Shown one piece after another: positions 19,438 to 28,180 of a stretch of 64,000 nucleotides of DNA; position 1 is the stretch's first letter; every line of letters starts with the position of its first letter. The translations under genes were made by a program, and so were the position numbers. The stretch lies in assembly GCA_963790085.1 (NCBI GenBank), contig CAWBNH010000001.1, positions 247,645 through 311,644 of the forward strand. Reading direction: 5' to 3'. This DNA comes from CAXMST01 sp963790085. Lineage in GTDB: Bacteria; Actinomycetota; Thermoleophilia; Solirubrobacterales; 70-9. The notes under the pieces were generated by a model, which worked only from the letters and a program-made list of their open reading frames with translations, searched no databases and was not told the DNA's origin.

Positions 19438-21231
19438 TCAGGGCCGCAGCCCGAGGCGCTTGCGCTTTGCGGCGCGGTTGTCGAGCAGGTCGCCGGCGCG
19501 GGCGACGAGCTTCACCTTGGCGCCCCCGGCGCGGCGCACGAGCCGGCGGCTGCGCTTGTCGAGCTTCAGCTTTACGGTGGCCGTGGCGCCCGCCTGTAGG
19601 TCGCGCAGCCGCACCGCCCGCAGCGAGATCGTGCGACGTTTCTCGGCCTTGACGACGAGCTTGCCGCTCACCCTGACCAGGGGGCAGAACTCGTTCCGGC
19701 ACTCGACCTGCGCCTTGATCCGGCGGCCGCGTTGCTTGCGGCGGGCCTTCAGCTTCAGCTTCGGGCCGGCGGCGTCGGGCTCGCGGCTGAAGCGGGCGAC
19801 GGCGCTGTCAGCCTGGGCCCCCAGGTAGACGGCGGATCCGTCGGCGCTCACCGCGAGCGGCCGGACACCGTCGAGGCCGCTGTCCTCGCCGGTCGCGGTC
19901 GCCCCGGCGCTGGGCTCGCAGGCGGCGATCATCTGACCGCTGATGCAGCCGGCGAACCTCAGCCCGCCGGTGCGCGGGTTGCGATCGAAGCTGGTCAGCG
20001 CGTCGTCGCTGGTCGCCGCGAGGTGGACGGAGCGCCCGTCAGCGGCGACCCGGGCGACCGTCGGGAACTCCATGCCGCTGTCGGTCGCGTTGCCAGAGGT
20101 CGCCGCCGGGACCTTCGTGCAGGCGACGTCGCTGTCGCCCGTCTGGCAGCCGCGGAAGCTGAGCTTGCCGCTGCCCGGATCGCGCGAGAAGTGGGCGAGG
20201 GCGCTGTCGCCGTCGCTGACCGCGTAGACGGAGTTGCCGTCGGGGCTGACGCTGACGTCAACCAGCGAGCGCAGGCCGGTGTCGGCGCCGGTCGGATTGG
20301 CGCCGGCGATCGGCTCGCAGGGCAGGATCGTCGTCTGGCCGGTGACGCAGTCCCGGAATCTCGGGGAGCCGTCGGCGCGGAGTGAGAACCGAGCGATCGC
20401 CTCGTCGGCGTCGGAGACGATGTAGAGCGATCGGCCGTCCGGGCTGATCGCGATCTCGCGCAGAGAGCCGAACCCCGTCTCGTCAGCCTCGGAGGCAGCG
20501 AACGGAAGCTGTCCGCAGGCGGTCGCATCGGAGTCCGCGCTGATGCAACCGCGGTAGGCGAGGGCCCCCCCGGGCCCGCGGGCGAACCAGGCGATGCCTC
20601 CGTCGCTGGCGCTGACCACGTAGAGGAAGCGGCCGTCGGGACTGAGCACGAGACCCTCGGGGTTGTCCATTCCGCTGTCGCTGCCGGCCGCCGTCGCCGT
20701 CGGTGTCTTCGAACAGCCGGCGATCGCCGTGTTGGCGCTGACGCAGCCGACGTAGGCGAGCTCACCCCCGGGGCCGATCGCGAAGCGCGAGATCGCGTCG
20801 GCCGGACCGGAGGACGCGTACAGATGGGCGCCGTCGGGGCTCGCCGCGAGATCCTCGGCCTGCTGCAGCCCGGTGCCGGTGCCCTCGATGACGGCGCCCG
20901 GGATCAGCGTGCAGGGGGCGTTGGAGTCGGCTCCGATGCAGTCGCGGTAGCTGAGCGCCCCACGGACCGCGCGATCGAAGCGGGCGACCGCCGCGTCCCC
21001 GCGGCTGGCTGCGTAGAGCGAGGAGCCGCCGACGCCGACCGCGACGGCGGCCGGATTGCTGAGGCCGCTGTCGGTCCCGTCGGCGGTCGCGCCCGCAACC
21101 GGCGTGCAGGCGGCGAGGTTGAGCTCGCCGCTGAGGCAGTCGCGGTACTCGACGTCACCGACAGCGGCGGAGGCCGGCGCCGCCGCAGCGAGCGTGGCAA
21201 TCGCCGTCGCAAACGCTGTACGCAAAGGCAC
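19438..21231 (-). CDS. Secreted seven-bladed beta-propeller protein
   Basis: 597 residues. Signal peptide (about 1-22, ending ASA), then seven repeats of about 66 residues. Each repeat has an aromatic-x-x-Cys opening, a second Cys 8-9 residues on (for example YRGCISADSDATAC), a DSG-L module and a blade core like SPDGRFLYVVSASD. A Lys/Arg-rich C-terminal beta-domain (about 490-597) follows. The family resembles lactonase/YVTN propellers, but no catalytic set is obvious. The paired cysteines suggest one disulfide per blade, suited to the cell exterior. It sits alone, antisense, between the two sdh operons. GTG start. Confidence 0.85.
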   Translation of the reverse strand: MPLRTAFATAIATLAAAAPASAAVGDVEYRDCLSGELNLAACTPVAGATADGTDSGLSNPAAVAVGVGGSSLYAASRGDAAVARFDRAVRGALSYRDCIGADSNAPCTLIPGAVIEGTGTGLQQAEDLAASPDGAHLYASSGPADAISRFAIGPGGELAYVGCVSANTAIAGCSKTPTATAAGSDSGMDNPEGLVLSPDGRFLYVVSASDGGIAWFARGPGGALAYRGCISADSDATACGQLPFAASEADETGFGSLREIAISPDGRSLYIVSDADEAIARFSLRADGSPRFRDCVTGQTTILPCEPIAGANPTGADTGLRSLVDVSVSPDGNSVYAVSDGDSALAHFSRDPGSGKLSFRGCQTGDSDVACTKVPAATSGNATDSGMEFPTVARVAADGRSVHLAATSDDALTSFDRNPRTGGLRFAGCISGQMIAACEPSAGATATGEDSGLDGVRPLAVSADGSAVYLGAQADSAVARFSREPDAAGPKLKLKARRKQRGRRIKAQVECRNEFCPLVRVSGKLVVKAEKRRTISLRAVRLRDLQAGATATVKLKLDKRSRRLVRRAGGAKVKLVARAGDLLDNRAAKRKRLGLRP

Positions 21232-21237
21232 GATCTC

Positions 21238-21266
21238 AACCTAGACCCGGTCGGCGGAGCTGTCAA
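21238..21266 (-). promoter_or_regulatory. Canonical promoter of the propeller gene (TTGACA-17-TAGGTT), leaderless
   Basis: On the minus strand TTGACA (21261-21266) is followed by a 17-base spacer, TAGGTT (21238-21243), six bases and the GTG start at 21231. This is the best housekeeping-sigma promoter in the window. It faces away from the second sdh operon, whose own TAGAAT box is at 21307-21312. Confidence 0.75.
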
Positions 21267-21355
21267 GCGGGGGACGTGGCGGACGGCGCCCGGGGCCCCG
21301 GCTGCATAGAATCCAAAGCCCGCGGTTCGACGCCGTGTCAGTCGCGGTCCCACCA

Positions 21356-23041
21356 ATGCCTGAGCACGACGTACTCGTAATCGGAGCCGGACTCGCCGGC
21401 CAGCGCGCCGCCCTCGCGGCCGCCGAGGCCGGTGTCTCGGTCGGGCTGATCAGCAAGGTCCACCCGGTCCGCTCGCACTCGAACGCCGCCCAGGGCGGGA
21501 TCAACGCCGCCCTCGACGAGGACGACAGCTGGGAGTCGCACGCCTTCGACACGATCAAGGGATCCGACTACCTCGGCGACCAGGACGCGATCGAGATCAT
21601 GTGCAGAGAGGCGCCGGACGAGCTGCTCCACCTCGAGCACATCGGCGTCACCTTCCACCGCGCCGAGGACGGGACGCTCGGCACGCGGGCCTTCGGCGGC
21701 GCCTCGAAGGCGCGCACGTACTACGTCGCCGACATCACCGGCCAGGCGATCATGCACACGCTCTACGAACAGCTGATGAAGTACTCCGATCTGATCGACC
21801 GCTACGAGGAGTGGTTCACCAGCGAGCTCGCGCTCGACGACGACGGCAACTGCGTCGGCGCCGTGACCCGCAACATCAAGGACGGGTCGATGGACGTGTT
21901 CAAGGCGAAGAGCGTGATCCTCGCAACGGGCGGCAACGGCCAGGTCTGGCAGCCGACGACGAACGCGTTGATCTGCACCGGGGACGGGATCGCCCAGGCC
22001 TACCGCGTCGGGGCGAAGCTGATGGACATGGAGATGATCCAGTACCACCCAACGACCCTGGCGGGCAAGGGCTTTCTGATCACCGAGGGAGCCCGCGGAG
22101 AGGGCGCGCACCTGCTCAACGCCAAGGGCGAGCGGTTCATGGAGAAGTACGCGCCGAACAAGATGGAGCTGGCCTCCCGTGACGTCGTCTCCCGCGCCGA
22201 GCAGACCGAGATCGATGAGGGACGCGGCTTCCCGGACGGCACCGTCGCGCTCGACATCACGGTCGTGCCGCGCAAGCGGATTCACGAGGCGCTGCGCGAG
22301 ATCGTCCTCGTCGGCCGCGACTTCGCCGGGGTCGACATCACCCGCGAGCCGATTCGCATCAAGCCGGGCAACCACTACACGATGGGCGGCGTCAAGACCG
22401 ACATCTGGGGACGCACCAACGTGCCGGGTCTCTACGCAGCGGGCGAGGTCGCCTGCGTCTCCGTACACGGCGGCAACCGGCTCGGCGCCAACTCGCTGCT
22501 CGACACGCTGATCTTCGGCCGCCGCTCGGGCGAGGACGCCGCCGAGCGGGCCAAGGCTCGCAACCACTCGCGGGTCAGCGACTCGGTCCTGCGCGCCGAG
22601 CAGTCCCGCATCGACGAGATCATCGGCCGGGACCGGGACGGCCGCCGCGTATCCGAGATCAAGGCTGAGCTCGGCGAGACGATGGACCGCCACGTCGCGG
22701 TATTCCGCGACGAGGAGGGGATCCAGTCGGCGCTCGAGACGGTCAGGCGGCTCACCGAGGAGGCCGCGTCGGCCTTCATCGACGATCGCGGCACGATCTT
22801 CAACCAGGACGTCCTCGGGGCGCTCGAGCTGCAGAACATGCTCGAGAACGCCGAGTGCACCTGCCTCGCCGCGCTCGAGCGCAGAGAGAGCCGCGGCGCC
22901 CAGTACCGCACCGACTACCCGGAGCGCAACGACGCCGAGTGGCTCAAGCACATCGACGTGTCCCGGAACGGCGCCGGCCCGGAGCTGAGCGAGTCGCCGG
23001 TCACGATCACCCAGTGGCAACCCGAGGAGAGGACCTACTAG
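21356..23041 (+). CDS. Succinate dehydrogenase flavoprotein subunit (second complex)
   Basis: 561 residues. FAD motif VLVIGAGLAGQRAAL at the N-terminus; covalent-FAD histidine in RSHSNAAQGG; substrate motifs YHPTTLAGKGFLITEG and GNHYTMGGVKTD; C-terminal GGNRLGANSLLD. It is shorter than the other flavoprotein in the window (638) and closer to the 560-580 residue SdhA of class-E-like complexes. I choose ATG 21356, where the Rossmann strand begins; a GTG at 21335 is also in frame. A TAGAAT box lies at 21307-21312. It is followed after three bases by the SdhB gene. Confidence 0.94.
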   Translation: MPEHDVLVIGAGLAGQRAALAAAEAGVSVGLISKVHPVRSHSNAAQGGINAALDEDDSWESHAFDTIKGSDYLGDQDAIEIMCREAPDELLHLEHIGVTFHRAEDGTLGTRAFGGASKARTYYVADITGQAIMHTLYEQLMKYSDLIDRYEEWFTSELALDDDGNCVGAVTRNIKDGSMDVFKAKSVILATGGNGQVWQPTTNALICTGDGIAQAYRVGAKLMDMEMIQYHPTTLAGKGFLITEGARGEGAHLLNAKGERFMEKYAPNKMELASRDVVSRAEQTEIDEGRGFPDGTVALDITVVPRKRIHEALREIVLVGRDFAGVDITREPIRIKPGNHYTMGGVKTDIWGRTNVPGLYAAGEVACVSVHGGNRLGANSLLDTLIFGRRSGEDAAERAKARNHSRVSDSVLRAEQSRIDEIIGRDRDGRRVSEIKAELGETMDRHVAVFRDEEGIQSALETVRRLTEEAASAFIDDRGTIFNQDVLGALELQNMLENAECTCLAALERRESRGAQYRTDYPERNDAEWLKHIDVSRNGAGPELSESPVTITQWQPEERTY

Positions 23042-23044
23042 GAG

Positions 23045-24235
23045 ATGGCCGAGTACACGCTCAAGGTCCGCCGATTCCAGCCCGAGCCCGAGGACGGCGT
23101 CGCCGCGGGCCCCTACTGGGAGGAGTTCGACGTCGAGCTGGAGGACACCCTCTCGGTCCTCGACGGGATCCTGCAGGCTAAGAACGACCAGGACGGCACC
23201 CTCGCGGTGCGCTGCTCGTGCCGCGCCGCGATCTGCGGCTCCTGCGGGGTCAAGGTCAACGGCCAGTCCACCCTTGCATGCAAGACGCAGCTCGGCGAAG
23301 CCGCGGCCGAGGCCGAGCGCACGGCTACGGGGAATGGGGCCAACGGGGCCGGCAAGACGGTGATCACGGTCGAGCCGATGGCGAACATGCCGGTGATCAA
23401 GGACCTCGTGACCGACATGGAATCGACCCACTGGGAGAAGTACCGGAGGGTCTCCCCCTGGCTGATGCCGACCGGGCCCGAGCCGGAGCGCGAGCACATC
23501 GTGCCGCCCGAGGCGATGGTCGATGTCACCCAGTCGGTCGCCTGCATCCAGTGCGGTGCCTGCGTCTCCGCATGTCTGTCGATGGAGGCCGATCCGGACT
23601 TCATCGGTCCGGCGGCGCTGGCCAAGGCCTACCGGTTCATCGGCGACCCCCGAGACGGCCAGCACGAGGAGCGCCTCTACGACCTCGCCAACGATCCGCA
23701 CGGGATCTACGACTGCACCCACTGCTTCAGCTGCATCGACGCCTGCCCGAAGGGCGTCGCGCCGATGAACCAGATCATGCGCCTGCGCCGGATCGCCGGA
23801 CACGACTTCGAGATCGAGGACGTCAACCACGGCCGCAATCACGAGCTCGCCTTCACCAAGAACATCGAGAAGAAGGGCACCCTCGACGAGTCACTGCTGC
23901 TGCAGGAGTCCTACGCGCCGGGAGTCAAGGGCAAGCTGCTGCCGAGCAGGTCCGCGATCAAGGGCCTGTTCCAGTCGATCCCGACGGCGATCCGCGGCAT
24001 TCGCACCGGCAAGATGCGCTCGATCCCGAAGCTGATTCCCGGCGTCCATCACAAGCTGCCCGGCGATGCGCAGGAGCACGTCGAGCGGATCTATGCCCGG
24101 ACCGAGGAGAGCCGCGAGGAGCTCAATCTCTACATCATCGGCGAGGGCGGAGAAGAGGACGGCGCGCCGGGCGCCGAGGATGTCCCGGCGGCAGCGATCG
24201 CCCCCGAGCCCGACGAGCCGAAGGAGCTGTCATGA
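23045..24235 (+). CDS. Succinate dehydrogenase iron-sulfur subunit with extra cluster cysteine and long C-terminus
   Basis: 396 residues, about 150 longer than ordinary SdhB. The [2Fe-2S] cysteines are in CRAAICGSC and LACK (about 59, 64, 67, 79), followed by a Gly/Ala-rich insert. The second cluster is CIQCGACVSAC. The third site is CTHCFSCIDACPKGV, with a full C-x2-C-x2-C-x3-CP set, so it should hold a second [4Fe-4S] rather than [3Fe-4S] cluster, as in class-E/TfrB-type enzymes. The C-terminal extension is basic then acidic and unlike known domains. The gene ends in ATGA overlap with a CCG-domain gene, supporting an A-B-E style complex. Confidence 0.93.
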   Translation: MAEYTLKVRRFQPEPEDGVAAGPYWEEFDVELEDTLSVLDGILQAKNDQDGTLAVRCSCRAAICGSCGVKVNGQSTLACKTQLGEAAAEAERTATGNGANGAGKTVITVEPMANMPVIKDLVTDMESTHWEKYRRVSPWLMPTGPEPEREHIVPPEAMVDVTQSVACIQCGACVSACLSMEADPDFIGPAALAKAYRFIGDPRDGQHEERLYDLANDPHGIYDCTHCFSCIDACPKGVAPMNQIMRLRRIAGHDFEIEDVNHGRNHELAFTKNIEKKGTLDESLLLQESYAPGVKGKLLPSRSAIKGLFQSIPTAIRGIRTGKMRSIPKLIPGVHHKLPGDAQEHVERIYARTEESREELNLYIIGEGGEEDGAPGAEDVPAAAIAPEPDEPKELS

Positions 24236-25137
24236 GCGAGAAGATCAAGGTTGCGTACTGGCCCGGCTGCGTCTCGCGCGGCTTCACCCCGGAGCTGCAC
24301 GGCTCGATGGAGCTGACCGCCGAGGCCCTCGGGATCGAGATGGTCACGCTCGACCGCGCCAACTGCTCCGGTGCGGGGGTGATCGCCGAGCACAACCAGG
24401 AGCTCGCCGACTCGCTCAACGCGCGGACCTTCGCGCTCGCCCAGCAGACCGACCTGCCGATGATGAACATCTGCTCGACCTGCCAGGGCGCCCAGAGCGA
24501 GTGCCAGGAGCGGCTCGATGCGGACTCCGCCTACCGCGATCACATCAACGAGACCCTGAAGCCCGAGGGCATCGAGTACGTCAAGGCGAAGGACGGCTGG
24601 ACGAACAAGAACTTCCTCTGGCTGCTGGTCGAGGACTACGGGCTCGAGCGGCTCGCCGCGCAGGTCAAGAGGCCGCTCAGCGGCCTCCGCGTCGGCCCCT
24701 TCTACGGCTGCTACGTGTTGCGCCCGAAGAGCCGCCTCGGCTACGACCAGCATCCCGACCGCGACCTCTACCTCGAGCAGGTGATCCGCACCCTCGGTGG
24801 CGAGGTCGTCGACTACGACGGCGCCCGTCGCTGCTGCGGCTTCCCGGTGATCACGATGAACCGCGAGACCTCGCTGCGCCAGGCGGGAACTCACGTCGGC
24901 GACGCGATCGACGCCGGCGCCGACTGTCTGGTCACCCCCTGTCCGCTCTGCCACCTGAATCTCGACATGCAGCAGCCGGAGGCCGCGAAGGTCGTCGGCC
25001 GCGACCTCGATCTCGCGGTTCTGCACCTGCCGCAGCTGGTCGGCCTGGCGCTCGGCTTCGAGCCGAAGCAGCTCGGCATGCCGAAGCACATCGCCTCGAC
25101 CGTGACCGTCGAGGACCGGGTCGCGGCGCTCGCCTGA
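24232..25137 (+). CDS. CCG-domain (heterodisulfide reductase B-like) SdhE-type subunit
   Basis: 301 residues with two cysteine-rich CCG modules. The first uses WPGCVSRG, NCSGAGV and CSTCQG (one Cys of the usual CCG replaced by Ser). The second is complete, with FYGCYVLRP, RRCCGFPVITMN and TPCPLCHLNLD. Such proteins replace the transmembrane anchor in class-E succinate dehydrogenases (Sulfolobus SdhC) and resemble HdrB and TfrB. They bind an unusual [4Fe-4S] or zinc centre and mediate quinone or thiol chemistry. No membrane-anchor gene follows. Start at ATG 24232 by overlap with sdhB; the frame upstream is shadow. Confidence 0.9.
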   Translation: MSEKIKVAYWPGCVSRGFTPELHGSMELTAEALGIEMVTLDRANCSGAGVIAEHNQELADSLNARTFALAQQTDLPMMNICSTCQGAQSECQERLDADSAYRDHINETLKPEGIEYVKAKDGWTNKNFLWLLVEDYGLERLAAQVKRPLSGLRVGPFYGCYVLRPKSRLGYDQHPDRDLYLEQVIRTLGGEVVDYDGARRCCGFPVITMNRETSLRQAGTHVGDAIDAGADCLVTPCPLCHLNLDMQQPEAAKVVGRDLDLAVLHLPQLVGLALGFEPKQLGMPKHIASTVTVEDRVAALA

Positions 25138-25204
25138 GGCCCGGCCTCGCCCGCGATCCCGCCCGGCCTGACGCTCGTATGACCAAGCCCCCGCGGAACC
25201 CGCG

Positions 25205-26380
25205 ATGTTGAGCCTGCCGCTGGCAGCGGAGAGCCCGGTCGCGGGCGTCGTCGCCGATCTGGCGATCATCCTGCTCGCCGCGAAGCTCGGCGACGAGCTG
25301 TTCAAGCGGATCGGCCAGCCGGCGCTGATCGGGGAGATCCTCGCCGGGCTTCTGATCGGCCCGTCGGTGCTCGGGATCGTCGAGCCGGGCGAGACGGTCG
25401 AGGTGTTCGCCGAGCTCGGGGTCGTCTTCCTGCTCTTCTGGGTCGGGCTCGAGACCAAGCTCTCGGACATGCGGGAGGTCGGGGCGAACGCCGGGCTGGC
25501 GGGCGTCGGCGGGGTGATCCTGCCGTTCGCGGCAGGGACCGCGGCGGGGCTGATCTTTGGCGAGAGCACGGCCACCAGCGTGTTCATCGGCTCGGCGCTG
25601 GCGGCGACCAGCGTCGGCATCACCTCGGCCGTCTTCGCCGAGCTCGGGATCCTCGCGACGCGGGCCGCGCGCACGGTGCTCGGCGCCGCCGTGATCGACG
25701 ACATCCTCGCCCTGCTGCTGGTCGCGGTGGCCGTCGGAATCGCCGCCGAGGGCGGCATCGACGTCGCCTCGATCGCCGTCTCGGCGGCGCTCGCGTTCGG
25801 CTTCATCGCCGTCTTCGCGCTCGGTGGGACCGCGGTGATGCGGCGGATGCCGCAGCTGCTGCACGCACCGCGCTTCGCCGAGTCGCCGCTGCTGCCGGCG
25901 GTGATCCTCTGCCTCGGGATCGCGGCGATCGCCGCGAAGATCGGCCTCGCCGCCGTGATCGGAGCGTTCCTCGCGGGAATGATCGTCGCCGAGACCAAGG
26001 AGCAGCACCCGATCGAGGACGAGATCGCCCCTCTCTACGCCTTCTTCCCGCCGTTCTTCTTCGCCTCGATCGGCCTCCAGCTCGATCTCAACGTCCTGAT
26101 CGAGGCCGGCACCCTGCTGCTGGTCGTCGGGCTCTCCGCGCTCGCTGCGGTCACGAAGCTGATCGGGACTTGGCCGGGCGCCCGCAACCTCGGACATCGG
26201 GAGGGCCGAATCGTCGCGGTCGGCATGGTCCCGCGCGGCGAGGTCGGGATCATCGTCGCCGGGATCGGGGCCGCGAGCGGCGTCGTCGACACCGAGCTGT
26301 TCGCCGCGATCGTCGGAATGTCGATCGTCACCACGCTGACCGTGCCGCCGTTCCTGCGGCGGCTGGCGGCGCCGGACTAG
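25205..26380 (+). CDS. Cation:proton antiporter (CPA2/Kef-type), membrane domain only
   Basis: 391 residues, almost entirely hydrophobic with 11-12 helices. It has the CPA2 features of paired aspartates (ID-DILALLLVAVA) and KIGLAAVIGAFLAGMIVAET. There is no TrkA-N/RCK regulatory domain, unlike the related gene at 57176-58984. It likely exchanges Na+ or K+ for H+ across the cytoplasmic membrane. ATG at 25205, 67 bases after the CCG gene; no clear Shine-Dalgarno. Followed by another transporter gene, so this is an ion-transport block next to the respiratory operon. Confidence 0.9.
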   Translation: MLSLPLAAESPVAGVVADLAIILLAAKLGDELFKRIGQPALIGEILAGLLIGPSVLGIVEPGETVEVFAELGVVFLLFWVGLETKLSDMREVGANAGLAGVGGVILPFAAGTAAGLIFGESTATSVFIGSALAATSVGITSAVFAELGILATRAARTVLGAAVIDDILALLLVAVAVGIAAEGGIDVASIAVSAALAFGFIAVFALGGTAVMRRMPQLLHAPRFAESPLLPAVILCLGIAAIAAKIGLAAVIGAFLAGMIVAETKEQHPIEDEIAPLYAFFPPFFFASIGLQLDLNVLIEAGTLLLVVGLSALAAVTKLIGTWPGARNLGHREGRIVAVGMVPRGEVGIIVAGIGAASGVVDTELFAAIVGMSIVTTLTVPPFLRRLAAPD

Positions 26381-26424
26381 ACTCATGACCGCGTTGGCCG
26401 GGCCCCGCCCGGCCGCGCGCGTAG

Positions 26425-27684
26425 ATGGCCGTAGCTGTAATCACATTCATCGTCGCGCTCGCCGTGATCGCGAGCGAGCGCGTCAACCGGACCAAGGTCG
26501 CGCTGCTCGGGGCGGTGATCGTCGTCCTCTTCGTCGGCTCCGAGTACGACCAGGAGCTGGCGGTCGAGGCGATCGACTTCAACACGATCGGCCTGCTCGC
26601 GGGGATGATGATCCTCGTCTACCTGACCCAGGAGACCGGGGTCTACGACTGGATCGCGATCAAGGCGGGGCAGCTCTCGAAGGGCCGGCCGTTCTGGGTG
26701 GTGATCTCGCTGGCGGGCACGACCGCCCTGCTCTCGGCCTTCCTCGACAACCTGACCACGATCCTGCTGATGGTCCCGATCACCTTCCTGCTGGCCGACG
26801 CGCTCGACGTCGACCCGATCCCGCTGATCGTGATCGAGATCATCGCGTCCAACATCGGCGGCACCGCGACGTTGATCGGCGACCCACCGAACATCATCAT
26901 CGCCGGCGCCACCGATCTCAGCTTCAACGACTTCCTCACCAACCTGGCACCGGTCGTGTTCGTCACCTTCTTCGTCGTGATCGGGATGCTCTACGCCGTC
27001 TACAGGCGGCGGCTGCAGATCCCCGAGCGAAACCGCGAGTTCGTCATGGAGATGGACGCCGACTCCTCGATCCGTGACGCCGGCGAGCTGAAGCGGACGG
27101 GCCCGGTCCTGATCGGGACGATCATCCTCTTCTTCGCCCACCAGGCCCTGCACATCGAGCCCGCAACGGTCGCCCTGGCCGGCGCCTCGGTCGCGCTGCT
27201 GGTGACCCGACAGAACCTCGAGGAGACGCTCTCGGGGATCGAGTGGTCGACGCTGTTCTTCTTCCTGGCCCTGTTCGTGATGGTCGGAGCGCTCGAGGAC
27301 ACCGGGGCGATCGCGGAGGTCGCGAATGCGATCAAGGACGTCACCCAGGGGGACCGCAGCGCCGAGCTGCTCGGCATTCTCTGGATCTCGGGGATCGGCT
27401 CCGGCGTCGTCGACAACATCCCGTTCACGACGGCGATGATCCCGGTGGTCGACTCGATCAACGATGGGGACGACGACGCCTACTGGTGGGCGCTGGCGCT
27501 CGGGGCGGACTTCGGCGGCAACATGACGATCATCGCCGCCGCCGCGAACGTCGCCGCCTCGGGCCTTGCCCAGCGCGCCGGAAAGCCGATCACCTTCATC
27601 GACTTCTTCCGAGTGGGCTTCCCGGTGACGATGGTCACGCTGCTGATCGCCACCGCCTATGTGACACTGCGGTACATCGCATGA
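26425..27684 (+). CDS. ArsB/NhaD (SLC13-like) ion transporter
   Basis: 419 residues with 10-12 hydrophobic segments. Ion transporter superfamily motifs occur twice: FLDNLTTILLMVP with GGTATLIGDPPNI in the first half, and VDNIPFTTAMIPVV with ALGADFGGNMTII in the second half. These inverted-repeat motifs mark the ArsB/NhaD/P-protein group. Substrate could be Na+ (antiport), arsenite or a dicarboxylate; no ars genes are nearby, so a Na+/H+ or anion role is more likely. The downstream CBS protein gene begins 20 bases later and may encode its regulator. Confidence 0.88.
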   Translation: MAVAVITFIVALAVIASERVNRTKVALLGAVIVVLFVGSEYDQELAVEAIDFNTIGLLAGMMILVYLTQETGVYDWIAIKAGQLSKGRPFWVVISLAGTTALLSAFLDNLTTILLMVPITFLLADALDVDPIPLIVIEIIASNIGGTATLIGDPPNIIIAGATDLSFNDFLTNLAPVVFVTFFVVIGMLYAVYRRRLQIPERNREFVMEMDADSSIRDAGELKRTGPVLIGTIILFFAHQALHIEPATVALAGASVALLVTRQNLEETLSGIEWSTLFFFLALFVMVGALEDTGAIAEVANAIKDVTQGDRSAELLGILWISGIGSGVVDNIPFTTAMIPVVDSINDGDDDAYWWALALGADFGGNMTIIAAAANVAASGLAQRAGKPITFIDFFRVGFPVTMVTLLIATAYVTLRYIA

Positions 27685-27703
27685 GAGGCAGGGAGGTGAG
27701 TCG

Positions 27704-28180
27704 GTGCCCGACTCGTTGGTGAGGCAGACAATGCAGGAGGTGGAGCCGCTGCCCGCGGACGAGCCGGTCGGCTCGGCGACCCGCAGGGTGATCGAGTCGG
27801 GGCTCCCGGCGCTCCCCGCGGTCGAGGAGGACGGCAGCTTCGCCGGGATCTTCGGCGAGCGCGAGTTCTTCAGCGCGCTGTTCCCGGGCTACGTCGGGAC
27901 CCTGCACTCGGCGGCGGTGATCTCGCGCACGATCGACGAGGTGATCGATAGACGGCTGGACTGCTCGGAGGAGCCGATCCGTGACTACCTGACGACCGAC
28001 CAGGTCGTCGTCGCCGACGAGTACTCGGACACCCAGCTGGCGGAGCTCTTCCTCCATCACCGGGTGCTGGTGATCCCGGTGGCGACCGAGGGGCGGATCC
28101 ACGCCGTCGTCACCCGCAACGAGTTCTTCCGGGCCCTGGCCGCCCGCGTGATCGACTCGATCGAGGACTACGGGGACTGA
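27704..28180 (+). CDS. CBS-domain protein
   Basis: 158 residues made of two CBS modules (about 5-75 and 90-155; for example PLPADEPVGSATRRVIESGL and DEYSDTQLAELFLHHRVLV). CBS pairs bind adenosine nucleotides and often gate channels or transporters. GTG start at 27704 with a strong GGAGGTGA Shine-Dalgarno (27693-27700), 19 bases after the transporter stop, so co-expression is very likely. Its 3' end overlaps the convergent amine-oxidase gene by 13 bases. Confidence 0.85.
   Translation: MPDSLVRQTMQEVEPLPADEPVGSATRRVIESGLPALPAVEEDGSFAGIFGEREFFSALFPGYVGTLHSAAVISRTIDEVIDRRLDCSEEPIRDYLTTDQVVVADEYSDTQLAELFLHHRVLVIPVATEGRIHAVVTRNEFFRALAARVIDSIEDYGD

Noticed and set aside
21338..23842. Minus-strand 834-codon open frame under the second sdh operon
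   Set aside because: Antisense shadow of SdhA and SdhB; no recognisable domain.
27685..27703. Riboswitch in front of the CBS gene
   Set aside because: The gap is only 19 bases and holds just a Shine-Dalgarno.
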